This document shows, piece after piece, positions 8,137-18,709 of a DNA stretch of 64,000 bases. Position numbers and translations under genes: made by a program. How positions within the stretch are numbered: position 1 is the first letter of the stretch; every line of letters starts with the position of its first letter. Origin of the DNA: Phycisphaerae bacterium (GTDB taxonomy: Bacteria; Planctomycetota; Phycisphaerae; UBA1845); assembly GCA_029260165.1 (NCBI GenBank), contig JAJDDT010000042.1, positions 114,144 through 178,143 on the forward strand, read 5' to 3'. The notes under the pieces are model-generated. The model did not search any database. It worked only from the letters and a program-made list of their open reading frames with translations, and was not told the DNA's origin.

Positions 8137-9492
8137 CTATATTTCCTCAAACCGGGCGGTGAAATGTCGCAGCATGGGGGCCTCTTCGACGATGCGGAGT
8201 CCTCCCAACTCCTTGCGTTGTCCATACAGTTCCACGACAGATTCGATGACGTAGTCTATATGGGACTGCGTGTACACGCGTCTCGGAATCGCAAGCCTGA
8301 CCAGTTCCATGTCAGCCAACTTCCCCTCACCACCGAACATGACGCTGCCGATTTCGACAGCACGGATGCCGCCGATTCGATAAAGCCCGACGGCCACGGA
8401 CTGCCCTGGAAATTCGCATGGTGGAATATCCGGGCAAAATCGTTTGGCGTCGATGTAAATCGCATGACCACCGGCGGGTTCCATAACCGGAACACCCGCG
8501 GCGACAAGTTGTTCTCCAAGATATTCGGTGCTGCGGATGCGGTAGGCGAGGTAATTTTCGTCAAGAATCTCCTCCAGTCCCTGCGCGAGCGCTTCCAGAT
8601 CACGCCCCGCCAATCCACCGTACGTTGGAAAACCTTCCGTCAGGATGAGGCTGTTGCGCGCCTGCTGAGCGAGGTTTTCGTCGCGAAACAACAGCAACCC
8701 ACCGATGTTGACCAGTCCGTCCTTCTTCGCGCTGATCGTCGCGCCGTCGGCCAGATCGAACATCTCGCGAACAATGTCGCGAATCGAACGATCGTGCATC
8801 CCCGGTTCGCGCGTCTTGATGAAATAAGCATTTTCCGCGAAGCGACACGCGTCCAGAAAGAATGGAATACCGAAGCGTTTGCAGACGTCGTGCACGCTTT
8901 GAATATTCTCCATGCTGACGGGTTGGCCTCCGCTGCTGTTGTTCGTGATGGTCAACATGCAGACCGGGATTCGGTCAGCCCCAACACGATCGATCAGCGC
9001 CTCGAGTTTGCCGACGTCCATGTTGCCCTTGAAAGGAAGCCGTTTTTGAGGGTCGCGACTCTCGTCAATCACCAGATCGACCGCCTCCGCCCCCGTATGC
9101 TCCACGTTGGCGCGCGTGGTGTCGAAATGGTTGTTGTTGGGCACAATCTTGCCAGACCCGCCAAGCAGGTCAAACAGGATGCGCTCGCTGGCACGTCCCT
9201 GGTGCGTCGGCAGAACCTGCTCGAACCCGGTGATTTCCCGGACCCGGTCGTACAGACGAAAGAAACTCTCCGCACCCGCGTAGGATTCGTCCCCCCGCAT
9301 GATGCCCGCCCACTGTTCGCTGCTCATGGCGCTCGTGCCGCTATCGGTCAGCAGATCGATCAGGACATCGCGCGCGCGAACCGTGAACAAATTAAAATGT
9401 GCCCGTCGGATAATCTGCTCTCGTTCCTGAGCGGTTGTCAGTCTGATCGGCTCAACGACCTTGATGCGAAATGGTTCGATGATCGTTTTCAT
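8137..9492 (-). CDS. tnaA: Tryptophanase (tryptophan indole-lyase)
   Basis: A 451-residue PLP-dependent beta-eliminating lyase. It matches the tryptophanase/tyrosine phenol-lyase family throughout: [43 protein letters not shown] and the PLP lysine in SAKKDGLVNIGG near residue 257. The substrate-side motif GGIRAVEIGS copies the tryptophanase form, not the MER form of tyrosine phenol-lyases. The expected reaction is L-Trp to indole, pyruvate and ammonia. It starts inside the end of the flavoprotein gene (ATGA overlap). It is about 20 residues shorter than the E. coli enzyme because of a shorter loop after the active site. Confidence 0.9.
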   Translation of the reverse strand: MKTIIEPFRIKVVEPIRLTTAQEREQIIRRAHFNLFTVRARDVLIDLLTDSGTSAMSSEQWAGIMRGDESYAGAESFFRLYDRVREITGFEQVLPTHQGRASERILFDLLGGSGKIVPNNNHFDTTRANVEHTGAEAVDLVIDESRDPQKRLPFKGNMDVGKLEALIDRVGADRIPVCMLTITNNSSGGQPVSMENIQSVHDVCKRFGIPFFLDACRFAENAYFIKTREPGMHDRSIRDIVREMFDLADGATISAKKDGLVNIGGLLLFRDENLAQQARNSLILTEGFPTYGGLAGRDLEALAQGLEEILDENYLAYRIRSTEYLGEQLVAAGVPVMEPAGGHAIYIDAKRFCPDIPPCEFPGQSVAVGLYRIGGIRAVEIGSVMFGGEGKLADMELVRLAIPRRVYTQSHIDYVIESVVELYGQRKELGGLRIVEEAPMLRHFTARFEEI

Positions 9493-10517
9493 TTTGGTTG
9501 CAAGTCCGCCCGAAGCGATTCGTTACGGGATTGTGTCAGGCTGAGCCTCGACGGGGTCCACGGCGATGTTTCGTTTCCAGGACCCTGGTCGATCAATTCT
9601 GCCGCCAGCCGACCGACGGAATACGAGGCTGTCACCCCATGACCGCCCAGTCCCGCGACGTGAAAAAGGCGCTCGCACCTTGGGTCAAACCCAATGACGA
9701 ATTTTCGGTCAGGTGCGAACACCCGCTGACCCACCCACATCGACTGAATCGAAAGCTCTCCAAGCTCAGGTTGCAAGCTGCTCAGTCTCTCAGCCAATCG
9801 CTCGAATACGTCGTGGTCTTCCCGATAGTCACCCGGAGAAGCCGGGGTTTCATCACAACAACACAACAGCAGTCCACCCGATTCAGGCCTGAAATAAAGA
9901 CCACATGTACCGTTCCAGACAACAGGCAAATCTGCTTCCACCCTGTCCAGCGGAGGTGTGACAAACAGGTGGCGATTCATCGGGACCATCGGCAGATCGC
10001 CAAGCTCCCCCGCCCAGGGACCGGCTGCGTTGACCAGCAGGTTGCAGAGAATCTCGCCCTGATTCGTGTGAACACGGAGCTTGTCCCCGTCAGATTCCCA
10101 TTTCAGTACCTTCGTATTGTATCGCACATCACGCCCGTCGAGGTAGGTGCGTAGCAGATGGGCTGTGTCCACCGTGCCATCGTCGGCGCACCACTGCCCC
10201 TTTCCGATGGCACCCGGGAATCGACTGCCCACGTCATCCTCACCAAAACCAACGAGCATCACACCGCAACGGTTGTAGAGTGCGAGTCGGCCCAAACGCA
10301 ACTCGCCGGCCCCCTCGCTGATCACCTCCTGCTCGGAAGGGTCGTCCGCATGTTCCCGAATGATGGCTGCGTTACGCCCGGAGGAATGCACCCCGGGAAC
10401 CTCCTCCTGCTCAACAACCAGAACATCTTCACGCCCAACGAGAGCAAGGTGGTACGCAGTGGCTGCCCCGGCAAACCCCGCCCCAACAATTAGAATATCT
10501 GTTTCGACACGCGACAT
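9489..10517 (-). CDS. FAD-dependent DAO-family oxidoreductase, D-amino-acid dehydrogenase-like
   Basis: A 342-residue flavoprotein. The N-terminal dinucleotide-binding motif is VGAGFAGAATAYHLA, followed by EVPGVHSSGRNAA, which closely resembles the corresponding motif of the D-arginine dehydrogenase DauA. Later landmarks are LVNAAGPWAGEL, WVGQRVFAPDRKFVIGFDP and VAGLGGHGV near the flavin. It probably oxidises an amino acid or imino compound and passes electrons on. Its substrate is not readable. It overlaps the Fe-S/TPR membrane protein upstream (TGATG) and tnaA downstream (ATGA), so it belongs to the lyase operon. The neighbouring polyferredoxin is a plausible electron acceptor; an imino acid product might feed nadA. 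Both are inferences. Confidence 0.85.
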   Translation of the reverse strand: MSRVETDILIVGAGFAGAATAYHLALVGREDVLVVEQEEVPGVHSSGRNAAIIREHADDPSEQEVISEGAGELRLGRLALYNRCGVMLVGFGEDDVGSRFPGAIGKGQWCADDGTVDTAHLLRTYLDGRDVRYNTKVLKWESDGDKLRVHTNQGEILCNLLVNAAGPWAGELGDLPMVPMNRHLFVTPPLDRVEADLPVVWNGTCGLYFRPESGGLLLCCCDETPASPGDYREDHDVFERLAERLSSLQPELGELSIQSMWVGQRVFAPDRKFVIGFDPRCERLFHVAGLGGHGVTASYSVGRLAAELIDQGPGNETSPWTPSRLSLTQSRNESLRADLQPK

Positions 10518-12430
10518 CAGTTTGAACCTTCACGCATGGTATTTTCAACTCCGTTTGAACCGGAACTCGCCGCACGCATCTCAAGAAGCCTAATCATGTA
10601 TTGACGAAAAGCCAGTGTTTGTTCGTCCGAAGGGTGAAGGTCCGCCGCGACGTTTACCTCCTCGAGCGCGTCGTCGAGGCGACCCGTCATCATAAGGGCC
10701 ACCGCCAGATTGTAATGAGCGTCAGCATGGTTCGGCCTGAGCTTCAGACACTCTCGCAGATGCTCGATGCCCTTCTGTGCGTCGCCTCGTTCCACCAGCA
10801 TCGCCCCCAGATCGTAATGGGCCTCCGCGTAATTCGGTCGAATTTGCAATGCCATCCGGAGATGACGCTCCACGAGGTCCACACGTCCAGCCTGAAAGTG
10901 GACACCCGCCAAGCCATAGTGAGCCTCGCCCCGATTCGCGTCCAAATCAAGCGAAATTCGGTATTGTTGTTCCGCCTCAGCCAGTCGATGGCGCTTTGCG
11001 AGAACGAAGGCGAGTTCATCACGAACACGAGGATCGTTCGGATAGCGACCGAGCACACGCCGTCGAACATCTTCCGCCTCAGCCCACCGTTCGGAACGCA
11101 CATAGAGGTCGCCGAGCATGCGCTCCACGCGCTCGGTTCGAAGCAACCCCCATCGCTGTACAGTCTCCAGGTGTGCGATCGCACCTTCGCTGTCATGGCT
11201 GCCAATGGAGGTCCCCCGCGATACGCCGCTGTATCGGCTCGTACCCACCACAACGTGATAGCGTACAAAAGCACTGTGGACGCTGAACGCGAGGATAGAA
11301 AACACGCACACCACAAAGGCGTTACCCGTCCCGGTCAACACCCCCGCCCGCCTTAATCGCCATCTGTTGAACATCACATCGCGACGTCGAAACAGACGAA
11401 TCGCGACAATGGTGGCGTAGGCAAAAACAGAACCCAACGCCAGCGTCAGCAGAAAAGGCGTGATATCGTAAAGCCCCCGATAAATGAACAGCACCGCCAC
11501 GAAAACAGTGGCTGCCAGCACTTCCTCCCATAATGAAAAGTCGTATCTCTTGCGAACCGTCGTCTCCCCGACCACCTGCTTAAACAGCGAGGGTCTGCCA
11601 AAACCGAAGCGGAGGGTTTGCTGTGGACAGACACTGACACAATCCAGATCCTTCAAGCACGCTGGATTCACAACCATACCGTAGCGATTCACCTCTTCGT
11701 GTACACGCACATGTGACGTACACGCAGCCGTACACCTCCCGCATTGCTTGCAGTCATCCCCAACACGAATGCGCCCCGGCGCGATCCGATCTGCCAACCC
11801 GAACAAGGCACCATAGGGACAACCATAGCGACAGAACGTCCTCGTACCCAGAACGTAGACGGTCGCGAATCCACAAACAACAAACGTGAGAATCGTGACA
11901 CCAGGTCCGGGAAGATTGCGCCAGAAATCCTCTGTCGCAAACGAAGCCCACCCTTCCGCGTCCGTCGCCAGATGAAGCGTTGCCACCGGCCGCCCCTGCC
12001 ACAATCGAACCACCTGAGGCCAGATGAACATGTAGCCCGCCGCGATCATGGGCACCCACAAGAGCAACCGGCTGCGAATCGGTCGAGGCTTGATGTGCAG
12101 TTTTGCGAGAATCCAGGCTGACAAATCCTGCAACGCGAGGATATGACACCCCCACGAACAGAAGAATCGCCCGAAGACCGCCGTCCCAAGAATGGCCGCC
12201 ACCATGAAGATGAACCCAGCCGTGACAATGCCCAGCTCCAGGGTGTACATCACCTCGTTAAGTTCAAGCGGCGCGAGCGTCCTGCCAGTTATTTTCCAGT
12301 GAACGATGTGGGCAGCCATGAGCACATAAACAAGAATGAGCGACGCCGCCCGCCAACGCGCGTAATCCCTCCGCGTGCTGCGACTGATCGCCGACTTTGA
12401 TGACTTCCGCAACTTTTTCGTTCGTGCCAT
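10517..12430 (-). CDS. Membrane [4Fe-4S] polyferredoxin fused to TPR repeats
   Basis: A 637-residue fusion. The first half has several membrane helices and NapH/CcoG-like motifs FCSWGCH and FCRYGCPYG. Then come two ferredoxin clusters: CKQCGRCTAAC with a later Cys, and CLKDLDCVSVCP. More membrane helices follow. The last 200 residues hold at least four tetratricopeptide repeats (for example AEAHYDLGAMLVERGDAQKG). It probably carries electrons at the cytoplasmic membrane and docks a partner through the TPRs. It sits between tyrosine phenol-lyase (12 bp gap) and the flavoprotein (1-bp overlap), the natural electron donor. The ribosome-binding site is weak (GAGCAGCAG). Confidence 0.85.
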   Translation of the reverse strand: MARTKKLRKSSKSAISRSTRRDYARWRAASLILVYVLMAAHIVHWKITGRTLAPLELNEVMYTLELGIVTAGFIFMVAAILGTAVFGRFFCSWGCHILALQDLSAWILAKLHIKPRPIRSRLLLWVPMIAAGYMFIWPQVVRLWQGRPVATLHLATDAEGWASFATEDFWRNLPGPGVTILTFVVCGFATVYVLGTRTFCRYGCPYGALFGLADRIAPGRIRVGDDCKQCGRCTAACTSHVRVHEEVNRYGMVVNPACLKDLDCVSVCPQQTLRFGFGRPSLFKQVVGETTVRKRYDFSLWEEVLAATVFVAVLFIYRGLYDITPFLLTLALGSVFAYATIVAIRLFRRRDVMFNRWRLRRAGVLTGTGNAFVVCVFSILAFSVHSAFVRYHVVVGTSRYSGVSRGTSIGSHDSEGAIAHLETVQRWGLLRTERVERMLGDLYVRSERWAEAEDVRRRVLGRYPNDPRVRDELAFVLAKRHRLAEAEQQYRISLDLDANRGEAHYGLAGVHFQAGRVDLVERHLRMALQIRPNYAEAHYDLGAMLVERGDAQKGIEHLRECLKLRPNHADAHYNLAVALMMTGRLDDALEEVNVAADLHPSDEQTLAFRQYMIRLLEMRAASSGSNGVENTMREGSN

Positions 12431-12442
12431 CTGCTGCTCGAT

Positions 12443-14011
<1,569 letters not shown>

Positions 14012-14257
14012 TCAAAACTCCGGCCCCAACCCCATGCGAGGCACAGAAACCATGCGTCGCAACCAGTCGCGTCGGCCCGGACCGATACCGCAACTCAATC
14101 GACGGGGGGTCCAATCTGTATCGGGGGTAAAATCGGGCGCGCAGCAGATGATCGCTCCGCGAGGGGCACCTGGCGCAACAACCACCGAACCGCTCCGGGA
14201 ATGGATCCACGAGGCGGACGGCGCGAGCCTTGTCCTGGGTTCTGTTTTCAGTGTCAC
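14012..14257 (-). CDS. Hypothetical small protein upstream of tpl
   Basis: An 81-codon frame starting at GTG, seven bases after a clean GGAGG. It lies 72 bp upstream of tpl on the same strand. It is rich in Pro, Arg and Ser, has a short hydrophobic stretch (GAIICCAP) and a basic end (GRRDWLRRM). I recognise no family. Other frames here are open too, so coding is not certain. If real it would be the first gene of the lyase operon, for example a small regulator or leader. Confidence 0.35.
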   Translation of the reverse strand: MTLKTEPRTRLAPSASWIHSRSGSVVVAPGAPRGAIICCAPDFTPDTDWTPRRLSCGIGPGRRDWLRRMVSVPRMGLGPEF

Positions 14258-14550
14258 GGCGTACCTCCCGGCTCCCGTCTCTGGAGCAAAGGATGAACAA
14301 CAATTCCACCACATACATACACGCCTATGGCGATATATTCAAGTATCGACCGACCCCCTGCGTCGGTCCAAGGACTCGCCCACAATGAACCAGAAGTCGT
14401 AATGCACTGTCATGTAACGGGTTATCGCCCCCACTTCCAATAACGACGACCACCACCCGGCGGACTGGAAACCGGGTTTTTCATCGCATTTCCCTCGTCA
14501 GTCGCCGATACAACCGTTAGCACACAGGGCCAACAACCGGAGCTGCGACC
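14258..14550. other. Intergenic region between the lyase operon and cheV
   Basis: About 290 bp between divergent genes. It must hold promoters for both directions, but I see no clear -35/-10 pair, riboswitch or operator. GGAG lies just before the cheV start. Confidence 0.4.
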
Positions 14551-15465
14551 ATGACCCAACGACTCTCGAACATCCTCACCGACGCAGGCACCAACGAACT
14601 CGAAGTTCTCGTCTTTCACCTCAACGACGGACTTTACGGTGTCAATGTCGCAAAAGTCCGGGAAATCATCGCCATCGTCCCACTCACCGTGTTTCCGGAA
14701 TCGCACCCAGCCGTTCGAGGTGTCTTCAAACTCCGCGACCATGTGCTGCCCCTCGTCGATCTCCGCAATTTTTTCAACATGACACACACCGAGGACGAAG
14801 CCAACCAGCGCATCATCGTGACAGAATTCAATAACTCGCGCATGGGATTTCTCGTCGACAGTATCGACCGCATTCACCGTGTCAGTTGGTCCGATATCAA
14901 CGAAGTCCCGAACATCAACGCAGAGGAAGACACCGCCATCACCGGCGTCCTCAATATCGACGACAAAATCGTCCTTATGCTCGATTTTGAACGCGTCGCA
15001 TTCAATATCGCGGGAATCACAAGCCTCGAAGAAGCCACGCCACCGGCAGGCGACATCGACCGCAGCCAGGTTAGTGTTCTCCTGGCTGACGATTCCGCCA
15101 TGATGCGACGGCTGTTGACCAATTCCATGACCGAAGCCGGTTTTACCGATATCACTGTCGCCAACGACGGCGCCGAAGCATGGGAGAAACTCAACGAAAT
15201 GCTCGAAGCCGGCAACCTGCCCGATATCATCGTCACCGACATCGAAATGCCGAAAATGGACGGTCTCCACCTCACCAAAACCATCAAGGAAAACGAACGG
15301 CTCAAACACCTGCCCATTATCGTGTTCAGCTCGCTCGTCAGCGATGACAACCTCAAGAAATGCAAATCCGTCGGTGCTGACCGACAACTGACCAAACCAC
15401 AACTCCCAGGCCTGGTCAGTGTCATCGACGAACTCGTCGGCACCAAACAACCCGCGCTCGTCTGA
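14551..15465 (+). CDS. cheV: Chemotaxis protein CheV (CheW domain plus receiver)
   Basis: A 304-residue two-domain protein. Residues about 15-155 are CheW-like (VLVFHLNDGLYGVNVAKVREI, VRGVFKLRDHVLPLVDLR, ITGVLNIDDKIVLMLDFE). Residues about 175-300 are a response-regulator receiver with VLLADDSAMMRR, the phosphoacceptor Asp in IVTDIEMPKMDG, and the conserved Lys in LTKPQL. CheV couples chemoreceptors to CheA and helps adaptation when phosphorylated. It stands alone here, without other chemotaxis genes. The ATG has GGAG upstream. Confidence 0.93.
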   Translation: MTQRLSNILTDAGTNELEVLVFHLNDGLYGVNVAKVREIIAIVPLTVFPESHPAVRGVFKLRDHVLPLVDLRNFFNMTHTEDEANQRIIVTEFNNSRMGFLVDSIDRIHRVSWSDINEVPNINAEEDTAITGVLNIDDKIVLMLDFERVAFNIAGITSLEEATPPAGDIDRSQVSVLLADDSAMMRRLLTNSMTEAGFTDITVANDGAEAWEKLNEMLEAGNLPDIIVTDIEMPKMDGLHLTKTIKENERLKHLPIIVFSSLVSDDNLKKCKSVGADRQLTKPQLPGLVSVIDELVGTKQPALV

Positions 15466-15596
15466 CGATCACAACGCGCCATCCATCAAAACACACCCAT
15501 TCCAATGCAGCGTCACCCCTTTCATGGCTTCCTGTGGGTGACGGGAAAACCGGGGAGTGTCGACGTACAGGACGTCACGTTTCAACCAGAACGGCT

Positions 15597-16922
15597 CTAT
15601 TTCAGCCCGTCGTTGAACAATGACAACACCAACGAACTCATGCACCGCACACCGGTCGAAATCGTCGGCTCGGGATCGGGAGCGAACCTGCTGGAATGAA
15701 TGGACGGCAACGGTGACCCGTTCGGCTTCTGGCTCGCGGCGTGCGTCGATTTCTTAACCGCCCCCAGCCAATAAATGAACCCCGGCACCTCCAGGTGTTT
15801 CGAGTACCGACCGAAATCCTCACCACCCATCTGGGCCTTGACTTTCACCACATGTTCATCGCCCACAATATCGCCAAACACCTTGGCCGCATGCGCCGCC
15901 AGCTTCGGATCATTGTACGTCGCCGGCGTGAAATCACTCTCGAGAACCGTCACGTCCGGATCACGCTCGCATCCCATCGCCCGACAGGTATTCAACGTCA
16001 CCTCGCGAATACCGTCCAACAACAGCCTTCGCACTTCGTCGGTATACGACCGCACCGTAATCTGAAGACGCGCTTCGTTCGCAATGATGTTGTGTTTTGA
16101 TCCACCATGAATCGATCCAACCGTAATCACCCCCGGGGCAATCGGATCCAACCGTCGCGACACAATCGTTTGCAACGCCACAACAACATGGGCAGCCGTC
16201 ATCACCGGATCGATGGCTTCGTGCGGGCGGGAACCATGTCCACCGCGACCATGAATCGTGATATCCACCGAATCGACGTTCGCCAGCGCCCAACCGGGCG
16301 TATATCCGATCGTCCCCGTCGGCAGATTGGCTGACACATGTTGGGCAAGACAAAAATCGGGCCTGGGAAACCGCTCGAACAACCCGTCCTCGATCATCAT
16401 CTTCGCCCCGCGACCAATCTCCTCCGCCGGCTGCGCGATGATCATCAACGTCCCGCTCCACTCACTTCGCAAACCCGCCAGCAGGTCAGCCGTTCCCACC
16501 AGACACGTCTGATGCACGTCGTGACCGCAGGCATGCATCACCCCGACCGCGCTGCCATCAGGTCTGCTCGACGTCACCTGGCTCCTGTACGGTAATCCCG
16601 TCTCTTCGGTCACAGGCAACGCATCCATGTCCCCGCGAACCAGCACCGTCGGCCCGTCACCATTCCTGAGAATACCAACGACCCCGTAACCACCAACCCT
16701 CTCGGTGACCTCAAAGCCGGCCAAACGCAACCGTTTCGCAATCTTCGCGGACGACTCCTTCTCATGAAGAGACAGCTCAGGATGCGTATGCAGATCCTCG
16801 TAAAACGAAACAAGGTCCGCCAACGACGCACGCACACGCGATTCCACGGTGGCTGGTTCACCCAGGGTGGGCACAACGAACAAACCGACCGCGACCAACG
16901 ACGAAATCCAGGCGTAGCGCAT
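15597..16922 (-). CDS. Exported M20-family amidohydrolase/carboxypeptidase
   Basis: A 441-residue metal-dependent hydrolase of the M20D/HipO type (hippurate hydrolase, IAA-amino acid hydrolase group). It has an N-terminal signal peptide (YAWISSLVAVGLFVVPTLG). Metal and catalytic landmarks are RGDMDALPV, MHACGHDVH, QPAEEIGRGA and the C-terminal GGEDFGRY. It cleaves an acyl group from an amino acid or similar amide, probably outside the cytoplasm. I chose ATG at 16922, preceded by GAGGG; a GTG 12 bases upstream is possible. It converges with cheV and stands alone. Confidence 0.9.
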   Translation of the reverse strand: MRYAWISSLVAVGLFVVPTLGEPATVESRVRASLADLVSFYEDLHTHPELSLHEKESSAKIAKRLRLAGFEVTERVGGYGVVGILRNGDGPTVLVRGDMDALPVTEETGLPYRSQVTSSRPDGSAVGVMHACGHDVHQTCLVGTADLLAGLRSEWSGTLMIIAQPAEEIGRGAKMMIEDGLFERFPRPDFCLAQHVSANLPTGTIGYTPGWALANVDSVDITIHGRGGHGSRPHEAIDPVMTAAHVVVALQTIVSRRLDPIAPGVITVGSIHGGSKHNIIANEARLQITVRSYTDEVRRLLLDGIREVTLNTCRAMGCERDPDVTVLESDFTPATYNDPKLAAHAAKVFGDIVGDEHVVKVKAQMGGEDFGRYSKHLEVPGFIYWLGAVKKSTHAASQKPNGSPLPSIHSSRFAPDPEPTISTGVRCMSSLVLSLFNDGLK

Positions 16923-16934
16923 GCGAACCCTCAC

Positions 16935-17308
16935 AATCTTCTCTTCTCACACGTTGTCCAAACCGTTTTCAAACCCGGTGTCACGTCATACCGATTCAGG
17001 TGAACGCCAACGTTGATCACCCACAAACAAAATACCAAACAAAGATCAGACAAACAACGTCGGGATTCCCGCCGTCCGCATCTTGAGAACACCCCACGCT
17101 CTTGCGTTTGCCCACGTCCATCGCCAGAATGTCCGTCGCGGAGTCTCCGGAAAAGGGGGCGTACGATTTGGGGCGATCCACGTGATCCGCCCGGCAGCCC
17201 GCGGGTGACGGAAAGTTCGCAGATCATCCGCGCCCAATGACGCGAAACCTGCAACAGGATGTCTGTATCCCTTCGTTCGGATTTCCAACAACCACGGAGC
17301 ACACCACA
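16935..17308. other. Intergenic region between divergent hydrolase and aminotransferase
   Basis: About 370 bp without a credible gene. Short open frames on both strands lack ribosome-binding sites and family features. The stretch at 17100-17210 is GC-rich with several short inverted repeats, none convincing as a terminator or operator. Confidence 0.4.
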
Positions 17309-18424
17309 ATGACAGGTCAACAATTCATCTCCGAAAAAATCAACGCCATAGGCTCGTCCGGCATCCGAAAAATCTTCGACCTCGCCGCCACCATGAAAAA
17401 CCCCATCGACCTCTCCATGGGCCAACCCGATTTCCCCGTCCCCAACCCAATCAAAACCGCCGCCGTCAACGCCATCAAAAACGACCAAAACAACTACACC
17501 GTCACCCACGGCCTACCCCAACTGCGCGAAAAAATATCCGTACACCTGAAAAACGAGTTCAACTGGGAACCCCCCGTCCTGGTCACCTGCGGCGTCTCCG
17601 GTGGACTCGCACTGACCATGATGTGCTGCCTCAACCCCGGCGACGAGGTCGTCCTGGCTGACCCCTATTTCGTTTCCTACAAACACCTCGTCAATCTCGC
17701 AGGCGGAAAACCCGTCACCGTCAACATCTACGGCGACTTCAAACTCAAAAAAGACGCCTTCGAGTCAGCCATCACCGAGCGCACCAAAATCCTCCTCATC
17801 AACTCGCCCTCCAATCCCGCCGGCGTCGTCCACACCCGCGATGAAATCGAAGCCATGTGCGAGCTGGCAGAAAAACACGACCTTCTGCTCGTCAGCGACG
17901 AAATCTACGACGAACTCAGCTTCGACGAAAAACCCACAAGCCCTGTCTCTTTCGTCCCACACCGAACCCTCCTCCTTCGCGGTTTCGGAAAATCCTACGC
18001 CGTCACAGGTTGGCGCATGGGATACGCCGCCGGACCCACCGCCGTCATCCAGCAGTTAGCCAAGCTCCAACAGTTCACCTTCGTCTGCGCGCCCCACCCC
18101 GCCCAGGTCGGTTGCATCGCTGCGTTCGACTGCGACACCAGCCAAAACGTTGTCAACTACCGAAAAAAACGAGACCTCGCCGTCAACATCCTCAGGGACA
18201 CCTTCGACTTCGCCCCACCCGGCGGCGGATTCTTCCTCTTCTGCAAAGCCCCAGCCCCATTCCCCACAGGCACCGCCTTTGTCGAACAAGCCATCAAACA
18301 CAACGTCCTCACCGTCCCAGGCAGCGCCTTCTCCGATCAGGACACCCACTTCCGCATCAGCTACGCCGTCGGCGACGACATCCTCAAAAAAGGATGCGAC
18401 ATCCTCCGCAACATCGCCCGGTAA
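17309..18424 (+). CDS. Class I/II pyridoxal-phosphate aminotransferase
   Basis: A 371-residue fold-type I aminotransferase. Landmarks are MGQPDFPVPNPI, NNYTVTHGLPQLR, NSPSNPAGVVH, SDEIYDELSFD and the PLP lysine in GFGKSYAVTGWRMGY, ending with FRISYAVGDD. Relatives are aspartate, aromatic amino acid and methionine-type aminotransferases; the sequence does not settle which. I chose the ATG at 17309 (GGAG about 10 bases upstream). The coding strand is strongly C/A-rich. It is not in an operon. Confidence 0.9.
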   Translation: MTGQQFISEKINAIGSSGIRKIFDLAATMKNPIDLSMGQPDFPVPNPIKTAAVNAIKNDQNNYTVTHGLPQLREKISVHLKNEFNWEPPVLVTCGVSGGLALTMMCCLNPGDEVVLADPYFVSYKHLVNLAGGKPVTVNIYGDFKLKKDAFESAITERTKILLINSPSNPAGVVHTRDEIEAMCELAEKHDLLLVSDEIYDELSFDEKPTSPVSFVPHRTLLLRGFGKSYAVTGWRMGYAAGPTAVIQQLAKLQQFTFVCAPHPAQVGCIAAFDCDTSQNVVNYRKKRDLAVNILRDTFDFAPPGGGFFLFCKAPAPFPTGTAFVEQAIKHNVLTVPGSAFSDQDTHFRISYAVGDDILKKGCDILRNIAR

Positions 18425-18709
18425 TATCCACGGTCCCACGCGATCCAAAACCCGCGAAATCGTGATTTCCGCGAAAAAAAATTCCGCCCCAACTCCTTAC
18501 AGGGCCGAACACTAGCGAAACCCCCTCCCCGCCAACCGGGATTTCCCGCCGCCGCCCCAGGCCGAATCGTATCATTATGTGGACCAGGTCAGCCAGGGCG
18601 CAAAAACGGCTGACCACGAACGAGGGATATCATCGTCGCAACTTCCTGCCACGCGACGGCGATTGGGAAGAAAGCAGCGTACGACCTTCAGGGGAGGTAA
18701 TCCAAACCA

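Noticed and set aside
8011..9642. Long open frame on the + strand opposite tnaA
   Set aside because: It mirrors a clear PLP lyase and shows no recognisable motif.
15505..15699. Short + strand frame after cheV
   Set aside because: It overlaps the 3' end of the M20 hydrolase gene and has no coding signature.
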